A stretch of 64,000 nucleotides of DNA from contig NC_067299.1 in NCBI RefSeq assembly GCF_020740795.1, forward strand, positions 6,742,001-6,806,000. The letters run 5' to 3'. The notes below the pieces were generated by a model, which was not told the origin of the DNA, did no database searches, and worked only from the letters and a program-made list of their open reading frames with translations. The DNA is from Apus apus (taxonomy: Eukaryota; Chordata; Aves; Apodiformes; Apodidae). Numbering within the stretch: the stretch's first letter is position 1; every line of letters begins with the position of its first letter. Both the position numbers and the translations under genes were made by a program. Below, in pieces: positions 33,901 to 47,100 of the stretch.

Positions 33901-36900
33901 GAGCCGAGGGAACCCTCCAGGTCTTGCCAGGGTTGCACTCCCACCTGTAAATGGTCTCCCCACAAGTAAGTGATCTGCTTCGGTGCCCAGAAGGGCTCTG
34001 GAGAGAGTTGGGTTTGGTGGGATCCTGTATCCAGGTGGACCTGCTCTCTCCTCACTGCCTCAGCTTTCCTCTTCATTCGTGCCTGGAATAAACCAGGCCA
34101 TCTGTATTTTCTCCTCCAAAGGGAACTGTCTTGAAGCTTGTTTTGAGTGGAAGGAGTCCAGGTTTGGAGCATTGGAGTTTTATCTCTCCTGTTCTTTTGA
34201 CTGTCAACCCAGCCACCTTGCTCTGTGACCGTCAGTGGTGGCTGGAAGAAAGCAGGGCTGTGTCAAGGGCAGATGGATCTGCTTGGCTGGATTTATTAAT
34301 TCACCCTCCCCTCTGTCTACCTCCTTGCTCTGTTCTTAGCCCAGGGTTGCTGCCAGCTGCATGCTCATCAGTGCTGGGTGCTCCTGTAGGGAAAAACGTG
34401 CTTGGATGTGAGTTATCTCCTGGTCAGAAGTGCAGGTCAGCTGGTGGGGAGGCCCTGGTGGGGTGCTTTGGGGTCAGGATGGCACAGGCCACCTGTGGCA
34501 CTGCCCAGGGTTGTGGGCTCAGTACAGTCCTGCTGCCTCCCTGTGCTTTGTGTGCTCTTCTAATCCCTGTGTCATCTTTCCCATGGGCTCTTTGCAGCCC
34601 TTCCAGTCCCATCTCTCATGCAGTGTTAGTGGTGCTTAACAAATCCCTCCTGGGCACCCTCTTTTCTGAGCCACCTGCTGAAAAATCTCCATTTTACCAA
34701 TCTGGTGGGGGGGTTTATTTATTTATTTTCATGCAGACCAGCTCAAGGGCTTCTTGGCCTTTTTCCTTTCCAGGTGCAAGCTAGCATAGCATTTAAACCT
34801 TTATCGATGCTGGCAATTTCAGTTCAGAAACTTACAAAGGGATTTGGCATTTTTAGAACTAATCTCAGACCCATGAATTTTAAGATCCTGCATTTTAAGC
34901 AAAAGAAACTTCTGCTTTCTGGAAGTAGAACAGGTTTGAGAAATAAACATGTCTTTCAAATGCTTAAATTCCCATCTGCCCCTCCCCAGCTTTCTCACCA
35001 CCATTTACTGGAGCTTGAGGAGCAGGGAGTGAATCTGTTAGGAAGCACAACTGTGAAATACACCCAGTTCTTTTCCTGTCCAAGTCTCTAATTAAAGGCA
35101 TGTGGGCAAACGCTTCAGAGGTGGTGCTGGGGTGTGAAGATCCAGCCAAGCAAATCCCAATTCAAGATCTGAGCCTGAGTTACCTCCTAAGAGGAGGGCA
35201 GTTGGATGGAGTTTGCACTTCAAGTAGTTGGGTTTTGTTTTCCTTTGGGGCAAGGTGCCCACAGGATTTCTAACTGGAGTCAGGGCTGAATAAACACAGC
35301 TTTTAGGGCCTGGCGTGACTTTTAGCTTTTCAAGGCACTTTTCAAGCTCAGAGTGAAGTGGGATTTTAGCAAAGATGTGTAGCTGCTCCCTCTGGGCTGT
35401 GAGTCTGACCAGGACAGAGTCAGGAGCTGGTGCAGCTGAAGAGCTGCTGCAGCTGAAGAGCTGCTGCTCACATCCCAAACTTGGTGCTGGTGGAGGGGGA
35501 TGTGCAGTGCCCCCCAAGCCACAGCCAGATCTCTCCATACAGCTCAGCCTGCCCCAAACCCTTTCTGCTTCAGTGCAACACACCCAGCAACCCCAGGGGG
35601 TGGGCTGAGACCTCTACAAGCAGCTCTTGCACCGAGTTTCTCAGCTTTTAATATTTGTGTGCTGCTGAAATCGTGGAGAGGGGAAAGGAACTGCAAATTC
35701 AGGACTTTCCTTTCTCTTGTTTGCCTTAATTCGGGGACTGGTGTCATTTTGGCTTCCTGAAGTTCTCCCGCATTCCTCACTTCCCAATCCATGCAAACAG
35801 CTGCTGGCTCCAGAAGGGAGGACTGGCAGGAGGCTGAAATACACCCTTTGCTTTTCCTCTGGACCTGCAGTCCTAGTGCAGGCAGGAAATATTTTTCCAT
35901 TTTGATGGAGAAGTGACTGTCAGAGCACGCGGTGCTCACATGCAGCTGGTCCGGGCAACTTTGCTTCTGTGTGGTCCGGGGTTTAACCCTCACTGCCATC
36001 CAAGGGGGTGAGCAGGAGACTTTTGTCACCAGGGCAGTGTCACAGAGAGAGGAAGGTGGTACGTGACAGAGGTGGCGTTGGGTGCTCTTCTGCTGGGACA
36101 CCTTCTTTTTCCCATTTCCTGCTGCTGCGTTTCAAAAAGGAAGGAAAAGAAATCAATGGCTCCCTCCAAAGAGCCTCCCTCTGCTCTCCTGCTCTGCTTG
36201 GGGCTGTAGGATGTTCAGATGAATGTTTGGTAACAACAGTTTTTTTTTTGGGAAAAAAGGTGTTTGCTCTTTGTTTGGAGCTCAGAGAACCTGCTGCAGG
36301 TGCATGGCCTCATGGGGGATTTGTCTCACTGGTGGACATGCTGGTGGTCCATGAGGAGGAGGTGGGTTGGTGTGAAACCTGCCGTAAAATGAATTAACAG
36401 AGGCAGGTGTTGGGTTTAATACCTTGAGTTTGGATTTGCTGGTTTGAGCAGTAAAATAACTGTCCTTGATGCATTAGAGGAGGGTGAATTACATCTCAAG
36501 GTCAGTTGCAGAGATCAGGGTCTTCTGTTGGTGATCTGGAGCAGTTTGTCACCAACACCAGGCGATCTGGGGGTGTTCTGTAAAAAATCTCAGAGCAGCT
36601 CATGAGCTCATTTACACTGAGTTCCTGGAGAAGGTGTTGCTTTCCTCTTAAAAAATGCAGACGTGTGGGTGTGTCTGTTCTTCGCTCGCTCTCTTTCCAG
36701 TTCTTTTTTAAGCCAGCAAGCCCCACCAGCATGATGGATGGGATGCTCCACAGAGCGTGGGATCTTCCCCCATCCAGCAGCAGGGATGTCATTCTCCATG
36801 CAGATGGCATCTTCCAGTGGAAGCCACCCACTGCTGCTCTGCCTCTTGGGAGACCTGAACTTTTCCATTAGCTGAGCAAGAAGCTCGTAGCTCCCTGCTG

Positions 36901-37776
36901 GCACTTAAGCAAGTGATGGATGATGTGAGACCTTAAGAGGGGGGAAGTGAATTTATTTTAAAACAAAAATGAATTCTGCTCATTTGCAGTCATACCCACC
37001 TGCTCATGAGGTGGGATCTCCAGTGGTCTGTCTGGCATTTGGGCATTGAGACATGTGTCCAGGTGGTCTGGGCATCAATCCTTGCAATGACACAGCAGAC
37101 AAGGAATGTCAAATATCAGACCTTTGGTGTCTCTTGGACAGCTTGGTGGCCATGTGATGGCTTTGGGCCTGCTTTTTTACATCCCTTGGGGGCTATGAGT
37201 GATGGTGATGTTTTGTCTCTGCTCCCTGTCCCTTCTCTGTGTGTCATTAGGATTTACTCACTGCCCTTTGTGTCTTTATCTGGATGTCTTGAGGCTCCTA
37301 CCCCGTTCTCTCCCAAATAATCTTTTAATGGTTAGAGTCTCTGGCTCCAGGCTTTGTTGATGCAGATTGTCCCTTGTTTCAAGCCTTGGCACACTTCTGA
37401 GCATCTGAACTTTGGTCAGGGCTTATGAATGTGCCCAGTGCAAAACAGCAGCAGCTCTAGACTGGTTTTGTCTGCAGTGACCGGTCACGTCTGGGGCTGC
37501 AAATCATAAGAAGCTGAGTCTCTCCAAAGACTTTTTGCTCTAAATTAGCAAGAAAAGTTGCTAACACTGTCAGGAGTGGGTAGTGGCACCTCATTTGCCC
37601 TTGGCCAGAGGGTTTTGAGGCCAATCCACTTCTCTGTGGTCTAAATGCATTGTGAGCATCATCTGTGAAAGGCTGAGCTTGTTTCCCTCTCTTAACCAGC
37701 CCGTGTGGTACGGATGTGGGGTGGGGTGGATTTGGGGCATCATCCTCAGCTCCGTGCGCTCTGTTTCCTGCTGCAG
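33337..37776 (+). other. DTX2: DTX2 intron 1
   Basis: The first 600 bp are CpG-island sequence; the rest is unique and moderate in GC. A direct 21-bp duplication occurs near 35435-35475 (GCAGCTGAAGAGCTGCT). No exon was recognised. Confidence 0.55.
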
Positions 37777-37791
37777 GTCCTGCAGAAGAAG

Positions 37792-37800
37792 ATGGTGTAA
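37792..37800 (+). promoter_or_regulatory. DTX2: Minimal uORF in DTX2 leader (ATG GTG TAA)
   Basis: If the second exon starts at 37777 after CTGCTGCAG, the first ATG in it is this two-codon uORF. It lies 60 nt upstream of the DTX2 start codon and out of frame with it. Confidence 0.5.
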
Positions 37801-37859
37801 GGCCAAGTGCAGCTGCCACTTCCAGTCCTGGCGTGCCCAGACCTCAGGGAGAGAGGAAC

Positions 37860-38166
37860 ATGGCAGCAGCTCAGGGAGCAGGAAGCAGCTCAGCCGGACC
37901 ATCCGGACTCCCCAGCTCAGCCCCAGGGCACAGCAGCAATTCCACGGCAGTGGCGGTGTGGGAATGGCAGGATGAATTTGGCAGGTGGAGGCCCTACCGA
38001 GGGAACGTCTGCAGCTACATTGAGCAGGTTTTTCAGGCCTCTCAGCAGAAGGGCAGGCCTTCAGGATCAAGGCCTGTCAGCAGCATCCCTTTGGGACATG
38101 CAGATCCTGTCTTGGCCCCCTACGTCATCGACATCCAAACCTGGACGCAGTTCCGGCAGGATACAG
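37860..38166 (+). CDS. DTX2: DTX2 coding exon 1: WWE1
   Basis: The acceptor CTGCTGCAG ends at 37776 and ATG is at 37860. The exon ends with FRQDT plus one base at a GTAAGG donor (phase 1). It holds a Ser/Gly-rich N-terminus and the first WWE domain with IPLGHADPVLAPYVIDI. The frame is open upstream of the ATG within the exon, but the first in-frame ATG there is 37860. Confidence 0.93.
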
Positions 38167-41100
38167 GTAAGGCAGCTTCCCTGCCCGTGCTGGGCTTTTG
38201 ATGAAGTGCTTGGAGATAAGAGGGACCTTGTGCTGCACAGGAGAGCCCTACAAAGCTCTGCTGGGCACGTCTTTGATGAATGGTCTGTCACAGAATCACA
38301 GGATGGTCAGGGCTGGAAGGGACCTCTGGAGATCATCCAGTCCAACCCCCCCTGCCAAAGCAGGATCTCCTAGAGCAGATCCCACAGGAACACATCCAGG
38401 TGGGTTTGGAATGTCTCCAGGGATGGAGACTCCACAATCTCCCTCGGCAGCCTGTCCCAGGGCTCTGTTACCCTCAGAGTAAAGAAGTATTTTCTCATAT
38501 TCAGGTATTGCCCCTTGTCCTGTCACTGGGCACCACTGAGAAGTGTCTGGCCACATCCTGCTGACACCCCCTGTAGATATTTATAAACATTGATGAGATC
38601 CCTTCTCAGCCTCCCTTTCTCTAAGCTAAACAGACCCATATTTTCTCTCCTGGTGCTGTCTGCTGCCCAGCTATTAGCATATGAGGAATTCCATGTTGGC
38701 TGGTGTGGACCTGCCAGGTTGGTCTCCTAAGGAGCCTCCTCACGGGACCTGCGGAGCTCAGATCTCATGAGCCAGCACCCTCTGAGGAACTGCAGACTTT
38801 CTTCCTGCCCCCACCCACATCCATTCAAGACCACTCACATAAAAAGGCTCTTTTTAGGATTCAAACCCTCCCGTTTGCCTCCCTTGTTCCCTGTGGGGCT
38901 GGAGTGCCAGCTGCTTTCCCTTGGCACGCTGCCCTGTGCAAGCTGCTTCGCCGGAGCCCGCAGCCCCCGCACGCCGCCGTGGTGCTGCAGCACCACCTTC
39001 CCCACACTTGTGCTCTGCCAGGCTGGCTTGCTACCTCCCAGGGAGGAAAGAGGTAGGCTGAGCTTAATAGCAGGATTGAGACCTGATTTTGATTTCCCAT
39101 CTCATCTCTCTTGGGGTCACTGAGGCTAGCAGCTCACAATCTACTGAGACGACTCCTACCCTCTTTTGCTCCAGATGTGCTGAGCAGCTGTAGCTTAGGG
39201 AGGGAGCAGGGGTGGAATGCATGCTCCTCATCTCTGGAAAATCCAGGGAGATCCCAAATTACACACCCTGAATGAATGGCTGCTTTGGAACATTCTTTGT
39301 GCATCAGTTTCCCCTTAGCCAACATTTTTCCCATCACCCTAGGATGCAGTCAAGCATGACCCCACGCTTTAGAGATGGGCAGTGTGCTGGTTTCTTGCCA
39401 GCTGAAGCAACAAGTGAGCAATATCTTGAATCAGCTGCACTATCAGGCAGTTTCTACAGGAAAGGGAAGTGGTTGTAGCAAATCCAAGTGGTCATCACAG
39501 CTGCATCCGTGATTTTATTCTGACCTGTTGACCTCGGGATTAGTTTCTCTAGTGGCATCCTGGGTGAGGAGCTTTTTTAGCTGGATGCCTTGGCAGATCT
39601 GCTCAGCATGGTCTGTTTGAGCACCTGGAAGGCCTCCTGAGGCTGTGGCTTCCAGCAATACAGCATGGACCACCAGAGCTGGCTCCAGTGGCTGCTTCTT
39701 TCTTGTTTTCTTCATGTTGAACTTGAGAAGGAACCTTCCAGCCTCTTGTCCTTTCAGCCAGTGCCCCAACACTTGAGTAGCAGTCCTGGGCTGTCCCATG
39801 TCATGAAATGTCACAGTTTGGTGAGGGTGAGCAGAGTGTCTTTGTATGTCAGATCTCTGCTCTCCTGTCACACTCCTTGGTAAATGGTGCTGGTGGCTTC
39901 TGCACAGCAGGGACATCTCTCTCCTGTAGAGTTATCCCTCTACAAAGGTCTTGTATCTCTTTAGACCTTCATGAAAGATCTCAAAACACCTAGCAAGTAT
40001 TGTCCATCACAGAGTGGTTTGGAGTCTGTCATCTCTAAGGGAGAGCCCAATATAATTTGGGAAATGATGTTGCCTGGTGTGATCTCATCTTTCCTTGGAT
40101 GAGATCTGTGGTTGACAAAAAGGCTGATTCCACTATCTGGCTCCCCTGCAGCATTCCCCACCAGTTGGGAGGGATGCTGATCAAATGGCCAGGTCTGTGA
40201 GCCTTCCTCCACAGGTACCTGTGTGCTCTGCCATGTGACTATTCCAAACACTCTCGTATCCCCTTTCAGTGGCCCAGTACTAAGCAAATCTTTTTCTCTC
40301 TGCAGGGCTCTGCCTTAAACCTAAACCCTACTGAGCCAGCAGCCAGCTGACCTTTGTTATGTGCTGGAGAGAGAATCTCTGCAGGAAACATCCCCATGAA
40401 AAAAAAAAATAAATCTTGAAACAGAGCAAAAAAAGTAGGCTGTTGTATTCTGCTCTTTAGCTGGTAGACAGACAAATAGGTCTTCAAAGGAAGCCAGGGA
40501 GAATAACAGGAAGCCAGTGTTAATGGGATCAGTGTCCCAACCACCAGGGAACAGCAGCTGTGCAGGGGGATCTGGTGGGCAGGATTAGCCCTGGGCTTCA
40601 GCTGCTGGTCGAGGCAGATTAGCTGGGAGTCAACGCAGGGGAGCAGCAGGAGCTGTCCTCTCACCACAGCTGTTTGCCCACCCTGGAGAGGAATGCCAGT
40701 TTCCCTGCCAGCCTGGGGGATGTTTTGCAAAAGCGTGGCCTTGTTACTGACTCCTAAAAGCTCTTCTGCCTGCTGCTGTTTCAAGATGTTAAAAATACAG
40801 GTTGCTTGCAAACTCCTCAAAGCCTCTCTGTGCTGCTTTTAGCTGCTCACCTGCCAACAAAGCAGGGGCAGCCTTGCTGATCTCTGAGATGTGTCCTGTG
40901 GGGCTTTCTGACACCTTGCTTTACCCATGGCAGTTCTCTTTCTCCTGGGAACAGGTTCCCTGCACTCCTCTCTAAATGTAGTAGTGCATTTCTCACCATC
41001 TCACTTCCAGCCCAGTCTCATCCCCAGCCCTCCTTCTGCTTAGGGGTTCATCCCTGTTGTTGCCCACCTGTTGAGGCCAGAAGTTACATGCTTCTCCAAT

Positions 41101-44100
41101 TTGGCAGAACTTCCTTGCTGGATAGGAGCAGCCATTGCTGGAGTTTGCTCTTGGCTGTTTCATCTGCTTTCCCACACAAGATGTTCATTCCTGACTGGGG
41201 CAGGTCAGGTTGGTTCTGCTGATACCTTCTGCCTTGACTTCTGCCAGGGGAAGGTCTTGTCCCACAGGAATCCCTGGGCTTTGTGGTTGAACTGCTGGGG
41301 TTCAGCCCCAGCTCTTATGGGTGAGGTTGTGTTTCACTGCCTGCTGAAGCCTTTTAGGTGTGCTGATGAGATGTTACCTGTTGCATGGTGTCACTGGAGA
41401 GTCCCACAGGATGCTTGGTGCTGCTCTGGCTGCTGAAGCAAAGGTTAGGAGTGAGTGCTGGACCTTTCCTGGCTGCCCACCCCCTGCCTGGGCTGAAAGA
41501 AGCCATTCCAGTCCCCAGGGCCTTCAGCTCCCCAACAGAAACATGAGTCCTGCTCTTCTTAGTCAGGCATGTTCTGCCTTTGAGAGGACCTCAGAACTTG
41601 TATCAGCTCTGGAGCTCAGATGTATCCTCCCTGATTTAGTTTCTGCATGACACGTGGGACACACTTGCATCCCAGAACAGAGTCTTATTATGGTCTGACC
41701 ACTAAAATGCTGTGCAGAAACCAGCAGCACCATCAAGCCCACGAGTGTGACAGGAGAGCAGAGATGTGACTTTCATGCTGTTGGGCAGAACTTGTAGCAG
41801 TGAGGAAACAGTTAGTGCCCTTACAGTGTGAGTCAAGTCCCAGTAGTTTCCATAATATCCCAGTACTATGGAGTGGAGAGGGCAGCAGTGTCAGGCAGAG
41901 ATACTCAAGCCAGAGCCTGAACACAGGTAGCAGTTGGGTTTGGGCAGTGTATGGTCCCACATGGGCTCTCTTCCCTCTTCCTTGGGATGTTCTTGTTGGG
42001 CATAAAGCTTCCTTGGACTGCCTGTCCAAAACCAAGCCACCAGCAACATCCTGAGGCACCTACCCACAGGCTTTAGGTATGGACATTGTTTTTATCTGTG
42101 GTCCTGGAGCTCAGGGTCATAAATCTCATGACCTCTTAGGAGGCTTTGTTTTATTTTTTCCCTCTTGGTGCTGTTCTCTGAACTCTTTCTGTGTTAGGAC
42201 AATTTGCTGCTCCCCTGTTGGCCCCTGCCCACTGGCATCCCCAGACTTGCTCACCCTGCAGCCCTTCCTGCTCTTCTTTCTCCATGCAAAGTGCTGCTGA
42301 GGGATCTTCCCAGCAGCAGTTTTGACCCTGCTGCAGGAACCTGTTTTTACAGAGGTTGCAAGGCTCCTATCCTGTTGGGTGGCTTTCCCTTGCTCTCATT
42401 GGGCTTTTTCTTTTTTTTGAAGACAGAACTAAAGTAACCAGGAGTGAAGCCACCCTGGAGAGCCTGGCTTCCAAGGGGTTTGGAGCTCCTGCTGTTGAAT
42501 GGCCTTGCAAGAGCAGTGTGTCCACTTTGATTTCTCTTCCTTTCTCTGAACAGCTTCTCTCTCCAGTTTCCAAATTACTTCATTATCATCTCCTCTCTAG
42601 CCTTGCCCTGTTTCCCAGCAGTCAGGACCTGGAGAAGCTGGTCCCATCTCTGCCCTCTCCAAAGTCCTTGTGGCATTTCGACCACTCCCCCAAAAGCAAG
42701 GTTGCCCAGACCCTTGCTTAGCAAAGTGGGCCCCTTAACTCCAGCACTCCTGCAAATCACTTCTCCATAGTGTCATGTCTCTATAGTTACTCTGTTGTCA
42801 AGGCTGTGGGAGTTGGGTTTCTTTTTAGCCAGATTTGTGCCTCGGCCTGCGTTCTATTTTCTTTTTTATCTACTTTTTCTATTTTGTAATGTCGGGGGTG
42901 GGGGGGGGGGGGGCATATGTGATTGCTGTGCCTTTGTGCTCGGGTGTGTCTGTCTCTGCATCCTCTCCCCTTCCCTCCTTTTCCCACCCTTCCTCCCAGC
43001 AGCTTTTGAACCTGTTGCCAGCCTGCAATCAGATCTGGCAGAGGGACAGGGATCTTGGGGGTGTTGAGTTTCCATTAACTTCACGAGCAAACCCAGCCCT
43101 CTCGGGAAGAGAACCTATGTTAGTGCCCCTGTTGAGGGAGAGGAAATCCACCCTGATGGAGACACTGCAGAAACGAGTCCCTGACACCTGTTCCTCCTCA
43201 CTTTTCTGCTCACCAAATGATTTTATTTCCCCCCTCTCCCTGCACAGGGACCATGCGGGCCGTTCGCAGGCACCTCTTCCCCGGGGACTCGGCTGCCGGG
43301 CAGGGCATTGTCTGGGAGTGGCAGAATGATGAAAGGGGATGGTCCCCCTATGAGATGAAGGTCTGTGTGTTTCTGGAGCAAGCCCATGCCACAAATCACC
43401 AGCAAGTAGATCTCGGACCCTTGGGCTACAACTATGAAGTTGACTTTGCTGCTCAAGTCCAGACCAACAAGACCACGAAGTTCCGCCGCAGCATCCAGAG
43501 GCGTTTGGACACCCCGTACCCAGTGACAGCCTCCCTGGCATCCCTTCACACAGGGGTGGCTTGTTCCTGCCAGCAGTGCTGGCTGAACAGTGGGACTGGT
43601 CCCATCACCACACGCTACCGCCATTCCATGATAAACTTTCCCAACTCTTCCACTACTCATCAGGTTTCCGGGAGGACAGCGTCAGTAAGTTCTTCCAGCG
43701 TCGGCTTCGTGCCCTATAACAAACCAACTTTGTCTGGAGCAAGGTCAACACCCAGACTCAATGCACAGAGCACCTGGGCTTTGCCTCAAGCTGTGGGTCC
43801 CAGCACAGGACTGTCTGCAGCTAATGGAGTCAGGTACAGACCCTCATTCACCTTTAAACACTCTGCACGTGTCCAAGAGACCTGCTGTGCTCAGGTCTTC
43901 ATTATCTAGGAGCCTCTCTGTCCTAGAGGACTTCACAAGGGTCTTCTCCCTAGACTGGGAGGGGTGTTTGTGCCTTTTTGTCCAGCAGAGTGGATGATAA
44001 GGCTTCTCCTCTACTTTTCCCTTCTTTTCTCTCACTTGAAATCCAGTCTCTGTCTACTAGACTCCCTGAACTGCTGGACAAAGCAGTCAGGTTGAGATCC

Positions 44101-47100
44101 TGCAGGTTTCAGAAAATTAAAGGTGATTAGTGACATTTCTGGTTGCACTTAAAACCAGTTTTGAGTGGGACTGAGTGAATGAAGAGGGGACTTGTGAGTA
44201 CCCTTATTAAATCTGAAATATGCAGTAAACATGGAGTGGCAAACTGCTCTGTGTTCAAAGCTCTTCCCCTTCCAGAAGGGACCCCAGGACTTGCTGTGTG
44301 TGGCTGAGACCTGAATTCTCTGAAAAAAATCAGGAAGTACATGTTGGACATTTTTTAAGTGAACAAGCAGGGGAAAAAAAAACCCAAACAACCCAAAGGC
44401 ATAGATTTTATCAAGGATTTTCTTAATCCATTTGAAGATGTTTAGAGAGCTGGATCAATAATTTACTTTCCCCTTCCCTTGATGCCTTGAACCATATTGA
44501 TCCCTCTCTATCTGAAATCAGTGGGGTGACACTTGCAATTTGAGTGGTGCCCAGGCCATTTGTCAGGCTAAATGCTGATGCAGAGCAGAGATGCCACTGG
44601 AGAATTGCAGAAGAGGTTCATTTTGCACGTGTCGAGGTGCTTTGATACTTCACTGTTGTGATGTTGGAGGACTGGAAGCACAAGCAGGACTGCAAGTGAT
44701 TTATTACCCAGCTGAACCTTGTGAGGGTTTTCCCATGTCCTTTCCCCGTATTTCCCTTCAGCAAACTTGTCCCAAAACAGGGTTGATGTGCCCAGTGCAA
44801 TAATCCAACCCACACACAGAGCTGAGGTGTTTCCTTGTTCCAGTTCTGCACAGAAAGGGGTGCTGGGTGGTAAATCCACAAAGCCAGCACCCATAACACG
44901 GGTTTTTATACACAAGAAAATGCAAAACTACCTCATCTCTAACTATACTGATGTCATTTGTCTATATGGTGGGTTAACTAGTTCTTTGCTTCCACTTAAA
45001 GTGGTAGTGCTCCTGCTTTTCACTAGGCATTCTCAGAGGGTGGGGGCTTTTGTGAGTAGGGGGGCCTTCCAGCCTGAGGGGGGATATTTTATTCTATTAA
45101 TGAGGTGAGTTCACAGTAGGTTTAATTAGTCATTGTTTTCTGTTATCTGTTCTTAGGGCTTAAGACTAAAGACATTAACAGTTTGTATCTTCCCATGGAA
45201 GCTGTGGCTGCCCCATCCCTGGCAGTGTTGAAGGGCAGGTTGGATGGGGCTTGGAGCAACCTGGGCTGGTGGGAGGTGTCCCTGCCCATGCAGGGGGGTT
45301 GGATCTGGATGATCTTGAAGGTTCCTTCCAACCCAAACCAGTCTGTGATTCTGTGATTCAACTCTTCTTCATACTAAGATATGCTCAGTGAACACCCTTC
45401 CCCTGGCCATGAAATACTTTCCTTAGGGTCATTATCAGGAGTTTCCTTCTTCAGGGTCAACTGAGTGAAATTATTTTCCTCATCCTCTTGTTCTTTTTCA
45501 GTCTTTTTTGGTGCTTTTCTCTCTTGAGAGAGTTGAGGTTGTTCAGCCTGGAGAGGAGAAGGCTCTGGGGAGACTTTAATGCTCCTTCCAGTACCTGAAG
45601 GGGCTCCAGGAAAGCTGGGGAGGGACTTTTTAGAAGGGCAGGGAGTGATGGGATGAGGGGGGGTGGCTTTAAGCTGGAAGAGGGGAGATTTAGATGAGAT
45701 ATTAGGAAGAGGGTAGTGAGATGCTGGAACAGGTTGCCCAGGGAAGCTGTGGCTGCCCCATCCCTGGCAGTGTTGAAGGGCAGGTTGGATGGAGCTTGGA
45801 GCAACCTGGTTTAGCAGGAGGTGTCCCTGCCCATGCAGGGGGGGCTGGAACTGGATGATCTTCAAGGTCCCTTCCAATCCAAACCAGTCTGGGAATGCAG
45901 GGACAGCAGCAGATGGCAGAGCCCTCTGGGACCAGGGGGGCTGGCCGTGGATGAGCAGTGCCATGGCTGCCTGGGGTCTGTTGCAATTTGTTTTGCAGGG
46001 CAGCTGTTCGTGGTGTGCAAGGGGTGAGCTGGTTGGTGTCTTGGCAACAATCCCTGGCCAAGCCAGCCTTCCTGGGAGTTGCAAAGGGATTGTACAGCTA
46101 AATCCTTGCTGGGGACAGCAGAGTGTGCCACGTGGGGAAGGCGGCAGCTCTTTGGATGCTTGGAAGAGAGTGGGAGAGTGCTGGCAGACCTGTGTGGCAG
46201 GCACCTCTCTGCAAACCCTGCACCCCCAGCCTTGCTCCCTGCCCCCCTGGCCACTGTCTGGCTGTCCCCACGGGGCTGTGAGTGTGCCCTGAGCACCCGA
46301 GATTGCTATGGTGAGTGGGACATGAGCCTTTGGCGGGACCTGAGCCTGGCCCAGGCATGGAGATGCTGCTGGACACTTGCCCAGCTACAGGTTTTGTCAG
46401 GGAGGTAGTTTTGCAAGCAGGACTAGGAGCTGTCTTTATCTCTGCAGCTCCCTCTCTGTTCATTAACACCAGTGTTTGCCACTAGATGTACCTGTGGAAG
46501 CCCCTCTTTTCCATACCTACTGTGGATCACAGATCCAACCCCTGGCCGTGCTGAGCCTGGAGGGAAGCATTAGCTTCTGGGGAGGAGGGAGGGGGGGGGG
46601 CTGATCCACAGGAGACCCTGGGGAAGGGCACAACAAAGATGTGCATTGCTGGCTTTTCATGGATGATGGATGATGTCTGGATCTGCAGTCCTTTGGGATT
46701 AGTTCTGTGCTCTCCTTCCTCCTGGCCAGATGGACACACACTCAGGAGGACAAGCTCTGCCTGCCAGCCTGCCCTGTGAAAGGGGCTTTCTCAGCCCCAG
46801 TGACAGCTCAAGGTGGCTGTTCCCTTGTCACCCTGTGCTGGGCTGGAGTCAGAAATGCCTCTGGGGGGGGTGTAATTGTTCCTGGCTGAGGTTACAGTCT
46901 CACAGCTTGTGAAACCTACGTTCCAGCTGAAAATACCCTAATTTCTGTGAATTAGGAGAAACCTGAGTAGCAAAGTCTAACAATGTGCTTCATTTAATGC
47001 TGAAGCCCAGAACATTCCTGGGTTATTTTATCCCCTGGGTTCCCTGCCTTCCCCCCTGGGCTGGGCTTGGTGTGGTGGTTAGTTCCCCTTCCCCTGTGGT

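Noticed and set aside
43834-43911. DTX2 exon 2 read-through (25 extra codons to a stop at 43909)
   Set aside because: The GTACAG donor and in-frame joining to 51218-51276, which matches human DTX2, support splicing here.
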